Shown piece after piece: positions 51,645 to 56,552 of a stretch of DNA of 56,552 nt (its first letter is position 1; each line of letters starts with the position of its first letter). The notes under the pieces are model-generated. The model did not search any database. It saw only the letters and a list, made by a program, of their open reading frames with translations, and was not told where the DNA came from. The stretch covers positions 1 through 56,552 of the forward strand of contig JAFIEP010000025.1 in the NCBI GenBank assembly GCA_020832495.1. The letters are read 5' to 3'. The translations under genes were made by a program, and so were the position numbers. This stretch comes from Acidimicrobiia bacterium (GTDB lineage: Bacteria; Actinomycetota; Acidimicrobiia; Acidimicrobiales; Acidimicrobilacustridaceae).

Positions 51645-52340
51645 ATGGCCACCGCATCGAACCGATCTTCAGCCTCGGGTGTTGCCCGGCGGGCGGCCGG
51701 GTTCTTCCTGGCCGCCGCGCTGGTTGTCCCGTTGGCGTGCGCGGGCGACGACAGCGACGACGCCGACGCCGGTACCACCACCGAGGCCGGGGACACCCCT
51801 CCCGGCGGAACCGAAGGTGGCGACCCCGAGGGCGGCGTCGAAGGGCTCGAGGGTGTCGAGCTGGGTGATCCGGGCGAGGCCCCCGCCGCACAGATGGACA
51901 GCGAGTTGGGCGAGGAGTCCGAGGCGGAGGGCGGGCCGGCTGCGGTGGCGGCCGACGGCACGGTCACCGTGGACGGACGCTCCTATGCCATGGAGGAGAT
52001 CGCCGCCTGTGGGAATGCGGCGGAGGGCTGGATCGAGGCAGTGGTCGTCGGCAGCGGCGACGGCGAAGAGGGCCGGCTGGACATCGAGCTGACCCCCGGT
52101 GAAGGGCTGGCCACCCAGTTCGCGCAGTGGTCCGGACCGGAGGGGAACTACAGCACGAGCTTCCTGCAGTCGGGCGACGTCTGGTTGGGCTTCGACGACG
52201 AGGAGGTCGGCGACCAGCCGTACCGCATCGACGACGGCCGAGTGGTCGGTGCGGCGGCGCTCACGGCGCGCGACGGCAGCCGCTCGACGGTCGAGGTGAC
52301 CGTCGACGTGGCCGTGCCCGCCGACCTGGCCGCCTGCTGA
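51645..52340 (+). CDS. secreted or lipid-anchored acidic protein (LpqH-like layout)
   Basis: 231 residues from ATG 51645. Signal peptide (RRAAGFFLAAALVVPLACAG) ends in a Cys but is only an imperfect lipobox (Pro at -3). A disordered Asp/Glu/Gly/Thr region follows, then a beta-rich domain with two Cys (AACGNAAEGW and the terminal Cys). The layout of short VTVDG strands and paired Cys resembles mycobacterial LpqH-type lipoproteins, but similarity is only general. Probably surface-exposed. Confidence 0.6.
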   Translation: MATASNRSSASGVARRAAGFFLAAALVVPLACAGDDSDDADAGTTTEAGDTPPGGTEGGDPEGGVEGLEGVELGDPGEAPAAQMDSELGEESEAEGGPAAVAADGTVTVDGRSYAMEEIAACGNAAEGWIEAVVVGSGDGEEGRLDIELTPGEGLATQFAQWSGPEGNYSTSFLQSGDVWLGFDDEEVGDQPYRIDDGRVVGAAALTARDGSRSTVEVTVDVAVPADLAAC

Positions 52341-52390
52341 GCACCGCCGTCACCGGCTGAGCACCGCGTCACCGGCTGAGCACCGCCGTC
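52337..52390. repeat. 19-20-bp tandem repeat between convergent genes
   Basis: CTGAGCACCGCCGTCACCGG at 52337-52356, a 19-bp version at 52357-52375 and a partial third copy to 52390. The lipoprotein stop codon lies in unit one and the last unit abuts the convergent permease gene. Confidence 0.7.
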
Positions 52391-55268
52391 AGTCGACCAC
52401 CAGCGCCGGATCCACCGGCACGGGCCGGACCCGGTCTCGCAGGCTGGTGGCTGCCCAGGTGACCGCCGCGGCGGCCAGCGGCGCGCCGACCACCAGGGCG
52501 AGGATCGTCGGCCAGTCCACTCGCAGCTCGCCGAGCCCGACGTTCGAGGCGGCGGCCACTGCCGCCACCGGAGCGAGCCCGGCGGGGAGCGCCACCAGCG
52601 CCGCACCTCCGACCGTGAGGGCGGCGGCGGTCACCGACATGGCGCGCAGCCGCCGTGGTCCGGCACCCACCGCAGCCAGCACCACCCGCTCCTCGCGTCC
52701 GTCGCGACCGGCGAGGGCCAGGCTGAGCGCCATGACCGCCACCATGAGCGCCACCGCGCCGCCCAGGACGGCGGCCCGGACCTGCACCTCGGTCCACCCG
52801 GAGTCGTGGGGTCCGACACTGATCTCGATGGCCGTCGATGGCTGGCCGATCAGGGCACCGAGGCCGTTGTCAGCGTCGGCCTGCCACCGGAGATCGTCAG
52901 CCAGCAGTTCCACGGCACCGGCCTGGGCGGCGCTCAGGCCGTCAGGGGTGTCGACCACCCACATCGAGGAGGGGACGCCGTCGAGGCGCTCGGCCACCGA
53001 CGGCGACACCCACATCGCCGGCAGCCGCCACGCCACCCGATCGCTGGTCACGACGGTGACCGACAGGGCGATCGGGTCCCCGTCGCGGTCCACCAGGGTG
53101 ACGGTGGCATCGGCTTCGTCCACGTCGAACGGCAGCGGGAGGCCGGGGACATAGCCGCCCGAGGGGTGCGCCAGGGCCACGGCGTGGCCGTCGGCGATCG
53201 ATTGCCGGACGTGGGCCGGCAGGTCGAGGACGTCGAGGGTGTCCTCGGTGGCCACCCCCACCGGTGACGGCAACAGGCCGGAGGCCTGGGGCGGCGGCTC
53301 GCCGGGGTCGGAACTCTCGGGGTCGGGGACGACGGGCGGCGCGTCGGCGTGTACGGCGCTCACCTCGGCCACGGTGTCCACCCGGGTGGCCTCGGCGTCG
53401 GGTCCGACGGCGGCGGCGACGTCGGCGGCCACCTCGGCCAGCTGGTCGGCGTCGACGGCCCCGGCGGGTCCCAAGCTGGAGATCAGCACGGTGCCCGGTG
53501 GCGTCTCGGGCACGTATGCGTCGATGGCACGCCAGCCGCCGGTGGTGGCCAGCGTGGTGGAGAGGGCCACCACCACGGTGGCGGTGACGCAGATGGAGGC
53601 CACCGTGGCGCTGGCGCGCACCCGACTGCGCTCGAGCCCACGTGCGGCCAGGTGGGCGGTGGCCGACCGACGCCCGACGAGGCGGGCCATGAGCGACACC
53701 ACCCACGGCGACAGGACGCAGATGCCGGCCAGGACCGCCACCCCGCCGAGGACCCCGACCGTGGCGCCGATGTTCCCGCTGGTTCGCCACACCACCGCCA
53801 GGGCGGCCAGCGCAGCGCCGCTGCCGACGAGCAGCCATCCGACGACCGGCACGCGGGCCTGCACCGGGTGGGTGGGCACCCGTCCGGCCAAGGCGGTGAG
53901 CACCGGCAGGCGCGCCGCTCGGAGGGCGGGCACGGCGGCGGCTCCCACGCCGCAGGCCACCGCCAGCAGCGTCACCACGGCGACGTCCAGCGGCGTGGTC
54001 CACGGCACGGTGATCGCCCGGTCCACGGCGGAGGACCAGCGGGCGTCCCCGATGGCTCGGAGCAGGCCGTTGGTGGCGAGCACGGCCAGCACGGCACCGA
54101 GGAACGCAGCGGCCGCCCCCTGGGTGACGAGGATGCGGACCAGCCGGCGAGGTGGGGCGCCGGCGGCGGCCAACAGGCCGATGCGGTGGAGCTGTGCCCG
54201 TGCGCTGACAGCGAAGGCGGCGGCCACCAGCACGCCGGTGACGGCCAGCAGCAGCGCGCCGGCCACCGACACCGCTGCTCGGGGGCCGGCGGCGCCCTCG
54301 TCCCAGCCCCAGGTCGTCCACCTGGCGGCGTCGAGCTCCAACAGCCCGGCGCGGGAGAGTTCGATCGCCGGTCCCATGATGAGGTCGTCGGGCGGCTCGA
54401 TGGGGATGCCGTCCACCTCGAAGGTGTCGGTGCGGTCCCGGGCCGGAGGGTCGGCCGCCTCGGTCGGCGGCCCGACCATGCGGTCCGAGTCGCCGTCTGG
54501 GGTTCGGTCCCGTGCTTCGGTGAAGGTGTCCGCCAGCTCGGCGTCCACGGCGGTCCGCATCGCCCAACGGCTGTCGCGGTCGTCGACGCCGGCCACGTCG
54601 ATGAGCATCGTCTCTGCCCGTGCCGGCTCGTCGTCGAGCGTGCCGGGCGCCACGTGGGCGGCGCGGGTGCCGTAGGGAGAGCGGTAGCGCACGGTGCCCA
54701 CCACGGTCATCTCCTCGTCGGTCACCTGTGGGCGCACGGTGTCGCCGATGGCCACCCCCAGCGTCTGGGCCAGCGGCTCGGTGAGCACCACCTCGCCTGC
54801 CGAGGTGGGTAGGCGACCCGACAGGCCGGTGAACCGGTCGCGGGTGAGGGGGTGGTCGAGGGGAAGGTCGGTCAGGACGAAGGCGGCGGCCACGTCGTCG
54901 AGGCGCACCCGTTCGCGCACCGTTCGCTCGGTGAGCCAGCGACTCTCGTCGGGAAGGACGTCGGTGAGCAGCTCGTCGACGACCGGGGTGAAGCGTGCAT
55001 CGGCATCGAGGAGCGGGGTCAGCTCGTCGACCGGGACCTCCCTGGGCAAGGTGAGGGTGTGGTAGCGGTCGGCGTAGAGGACGAGGTCGACGGTGCCGTG
55101 CACCTCGGCGTGGCGTTCGGCCGCCGGGACTCCGAGGTGACTCACCCAGGTGAGCGCCACCAGGGTGGCGGTGCAGGGCACGGCCACCAGTAGCGCTACC
55201 AGCGCGAAGCGCAGCGGCCGCCGGCGCAGCTCGCGTCCGGCCAGGCGGAGGTCGAGGGGCACCCTCAT
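52389..55268 (-). CDS. FtsX-like ABC transporter permease
   Basis: 959 residues from ATG 55268, overlapping the ATPase stop (ATGA). N-terminal helix (RFALVALLVAVPCTATLVALTW), then a large extracellular domain and the first FtsX-like core (GALLLAVTGVLVAAAFAVSA, AAAAFLGAVLAVLATNGLLRAIG), a second extracellular domain, and a C-terminal pair of helices (GGAVALMVAVMALSLALAG, AALTVGGAALVALPAGLAPVAAVAA). This is the MacB/LolCE-type exporter that works with the adjacent ATPase, possibly on antimicrobial peptides, lipoproteins or envelope components. Confidence 0.88.
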   Translation of the reverse strand: MRVPLDLRLAGRELRRRPLRFALVALLVAVPCTATLVALTWVSHLGVPAAERHAEVHGTVDLVLYADRYHTLTLPREVPVDELTPLLDADARFTPVVDELLTDVLPDESRWLTERTVRERVRLDDVAAAFVLTDLPLDHPLTRDRFTGLSGRLPTSAGEVVLTEPLAQTLGVAIGDTVRPQVTDEEMTVVGTVRYRSPYGTRAAHVAPGTLDDEPARAETMLIDVAGVDDRDSRWAMRTAVDAELADTFTEARDRTPDGDSDRMVGPPTEAADPPARDRTDTFEVDGIPIEPPDDLIMGPAIELSRAGLLELDAARWTTWGWDEGAAGPRAAVSVAGALLLAVTGVLVAAAFAVSARAQLHRIGLLAAAGAPPRRLVRILVTQGAAAAFLGAVLAVLATNGLLRAIGDARWSSAVDRAITVPWTTPLDVAVVTLLAVACGVGAAAVPALRAARLPVLTALAGRVPTHPVQARVPVVGWLLVGSGAALAALAVVWRTSGNIGATVGVLGGVAVLAGICVLSPWVVSLMARLVGRRSATAHLAARGLERSRVRASATVASICVTATVVVALSTTLATTGGWRAIDAYVPETPPGTVLISSLGPAGAVDADQLAEVAADVAAAVGPDAEATRVDTVAEVSAVHADAPPVVPDPESSDPGEPPPQASGLLPSPVGVATEDTLDVLDLPAHVRQSIADGHAVALAHPSGGYVPGLPLPFDVDEADATVTLVDRDGDPIALSVTVVTSDRVAWRLPAMWVSPSVAERLDGVPSSMWVVDTPDGLSAAQAGAVELLADDLRWQADADNGLGALIGQPSTAIEISVGPHDSGWTEVQVRAAVLGGAVALMVAVMALSLALAGRDGREERVVLAAVGAGPRRLRAMSVTAAALTVGGAALVALPAGLAPVAAVAAASNVGLGELRVDWPTILALVVGAPLAAAAVTWAATSLRDRVRPVPVDPALVVD

Positions 55269-56029
55269 GACCGCACCTCGGTGCCGTGGGGTGCGTCGGT
55301 CTCGGCGCTGCTCACCGCCCGGGCGGCACCCCCGCCCTGTTCGGTGAGCACCCCGTCGCGCAGGCGCAGGATGCGCTCCGCGTGAGCGGCCAGGCGGGGT
55401 TCGTGGGTGACCACCACCACGGCGCAGCCGTCGTCGGCGGCCAGGTCGGCCAGCAGACCGAAGACAGCCTCGCTCGAGGCGGTGTCGAGGGCCCCGGTGG
55501 GCTCGTCGGCCAGCAGCAGGCGGCGCTGCCCGACGAGGCTGCGGGCGATGGCCACCCGTTGCTGCTGCCCACCGGACAGCGCGTCGGGGTAGCGGTCGAA
55601 GGGCGGCGTCAGGCCCACTCGTCGCAGCGCCTGGCGTGCCGCCGTGGTGGCCTCGCCGGCCGAGACGCCGTCCAGTTCGAGGGGGAGGGCCACGTTCTCC
55701 TCGGCGGTGAGCGTGGTGACCAGGTTGAGCCGTTGGAACACGACCCCCACGTGGTGGCGGCGCAGCGCAGCCAGCCCGGTGGCGTCGAGGGTGGCCAGAT
55801 CGGTGCCCTCGACGGTCACAGTGCCGCCGTCGGGTCGGTCCATGCCGGCGGCCAGGTGCAACAGGGTGGACTTCCCCGATCCCGAGGGGCCGGTCAGCGC
55901 CACCATCTCGCTGTGGTGCACGGTGCAGGTCACGTCGTGGAGGGCGACGATCTCGTCGGGTCCATCGCGGAAGCGCCGGTGGACGCCGGCCAGGGCGAGG
56001 GCCGGCGGGGATGTGGGCTGGGTGGTCAT
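55265..56029 (-). CDS. ABC transporter ATP-binding protein (MacB-type)
   Basis: 254 residues from ATG 56029. Walker A GPSGSGKSTLLHLAAGMDRP, signature ALSGGQQQRVAIARSL, Walker B LLLADEPTGALD, H-loop VVVVTHEPRLA. It powers the adjacent FtsX-like permease. ATG 56029 overlaps the stop of the PadR gene upstream, so the three genes form one operon. Confidence 0.93.
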   Translation of the reverse strand: MTTQPTSPPALALAGVHRRFRDGPDEIVALHDVTCTVHHSEMVALTGPSGSGKSTLLHLAAGMDRPDGGTVTVEGTDLATLDATGLAALRRHHVGVVFQRLNLVTTLTAEENVALPLELDGVSAGEATTAARQALRRVGLTPPFDRYPDALSGGQQQRVAIARSLVGQRRLLLADEPTGALDTASSEAVFGLLADLAADDGCAVVVVTHEPRLAAHAERILRLRDGVLTEQGGGAARAVSSAETDAPHGTEVRS

Positions 56030-56552
56030 GAGAGGCGCTCCGTGGGGTCGGTGCGGTCGGTCGTGGCCGGCTCGTTCTGCCGGGGGTCCGAGCTGGCGTC
56101 GGTGGGGTCGGTGGTGTCGGAGCTGACGTCGGTGGGGTGGGCCGAGGGCGCGGTCGGCCCGGCTCCGGCGGCGGCCGCTGCGGTGATGTGCATCTCGCAG
56201 CGGTCCAGCCAGTCGATGTCGGCGTCGAGGCGGGCGAGGAGGGCGTCGTGAGCCAGGCGCTCGGGGCCCGCAGCGCGGCGTCGTTGCTGGTGCTGGCCGC
56301 GGCGGAGCTCGTCGTAGAGCAGGTTCCGTTGGGTGTCGATGACGGCCAGTGCGGTGGTGGCCGATCGGCCGAGGGCCACCAGCACCTTGGTCAGCAGCTC
56401 GTCCCGTGGTGGTGCCTTGTCGCCGGATCCCGAGGCCAACCAGGCGGCCACCTCCCGCCGCCCGGCGTCGGTGATGGTGTAGCGGCGGTGGGTACGGCCG
56501 TCACCGTCGGCGCGGGCGGTGACGGGTTCGAGTTCGTCGACGAGACCGTCGC
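56026..56552 (-). CDS. PadR-family transcriptional regulator, 5' end missing
   Basis: Only the last 175 codons are present; the start lies beyond the window. The visible N-terminal part ends a winged helix (DGLVDELEPVTARADGDGRT, HRRYTITDAGRREVAAWL), the typical PadR wing with TxAGR. A helical domain follows (RDELLTKVLVALGRSATTALAVIDTQRNLL), then a charged Ser/Thr/Asp/Pro tail. PadR proteins are often repressors that respond to antibiotics or envelope stress, commonly paired with MacB-type exporters, as here. Confidence 0.8.
   Translation of the reverse strand, partial: DGLVDELEPVTARADGDGRTHRRYTITDAGRREVAAWLASGSGDKAPPRDELLTKVLVALGRSATTALAVIDTQRNLLYDELRRGQHQQRRRAAGPERLAHDALLARLDADIDWLDRCEMHITAAAAAGAGPTAPSAHPTDVSSDTTDPTDASSDPRQNEPATTDRTDPTERLS

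Overview
The window is a GC-rich chromosomal segment centred on the replication origin of an actinobacterium. The gene order matches the mycobacterial/streptomycete origin: a kinase, an ECF sigma factor with a membrane anti-sigma candidate, trxB, trxA and a cwlM-like gene run rightward (4.0-10.0 kb). They meet parB, parA, rsmG, khpB/jag, yidC, yidD, rnpA and rpmH, which run leftward (10.2-17.6 kb). Then dnaA, dnaN, recF, a dciA-like gene, gyrB and gyrA run rightward (18.2-28.2 kb). GTG starts are frequent, many genes carry a TANNNT -10 box about six bases before the start codon (leaderless transcription), and a mycothiol-type enzyme is present. The rnpA start context and general gene content suggest class Acidimicrobiia, but that placement is inference.

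Left arm (1-3.0 kb): a small membrane protein gene in tandem duplicate, then a compact nitric-oxide/iron-sulfur stress cluster: an NsrR-like Rrf2 regulator, a RIC (YtfE/ScdA) repair protein, a cupin, a truncated hemoglobin and a small membrane protein. A degV-type gene follows at 3.1 kb. Origin core: DnaA-box-like sites occur on both sides of dnaA, parS sites lie at 12.60 and 13.60 kb inside an unusually long gene-poor gap, and a 47-bp imperfect repeat recurs before dnaN and recF.

Right arm (28.2-56.5 kb): a TadE-like gene; a P450/ferredoxin/TetR operon; a decayed toxin-antitoxin pair; a DUF3566 membrane protein with tRNA-Ile(GAT) and a tiny DLW-39-like protein, which normally sit next to gyrA; a saccharopine-dehydrogenase-like protein; a FliA/WhiG-type sigma factor; a copper block (CopC-CopD fusion and YcnI-like protein) divergent from an ECF sigma factor coupled to a lone metal-type ABC ATPase; a HisN-like phosphatase; a large membrane-tethered sigma-like protein convergent with a winged-helix AAA ATPase; a HAD/prolyl-oligopeptidase fusion; a ferritin-like DUF455 protein; an acyl-CoA synthetase; a universal stress protein; a lipoprotein candidate; and a PadR/MacB/FtsX-type ABC export operon cut by the window end.

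The most unusual items are the 750-residue sigma-like protein with its own transmembrane anchor and extracellular domain (40.4-42.7 kb), the duplicated origin-proximal repeat, the 1.4-kb parS-bearing non-coding stretch, the catalytically dead CwlM-like protein, and the apparent CTG start of rnpA. All assignments come from reading motifs and gene order; no database search was made.
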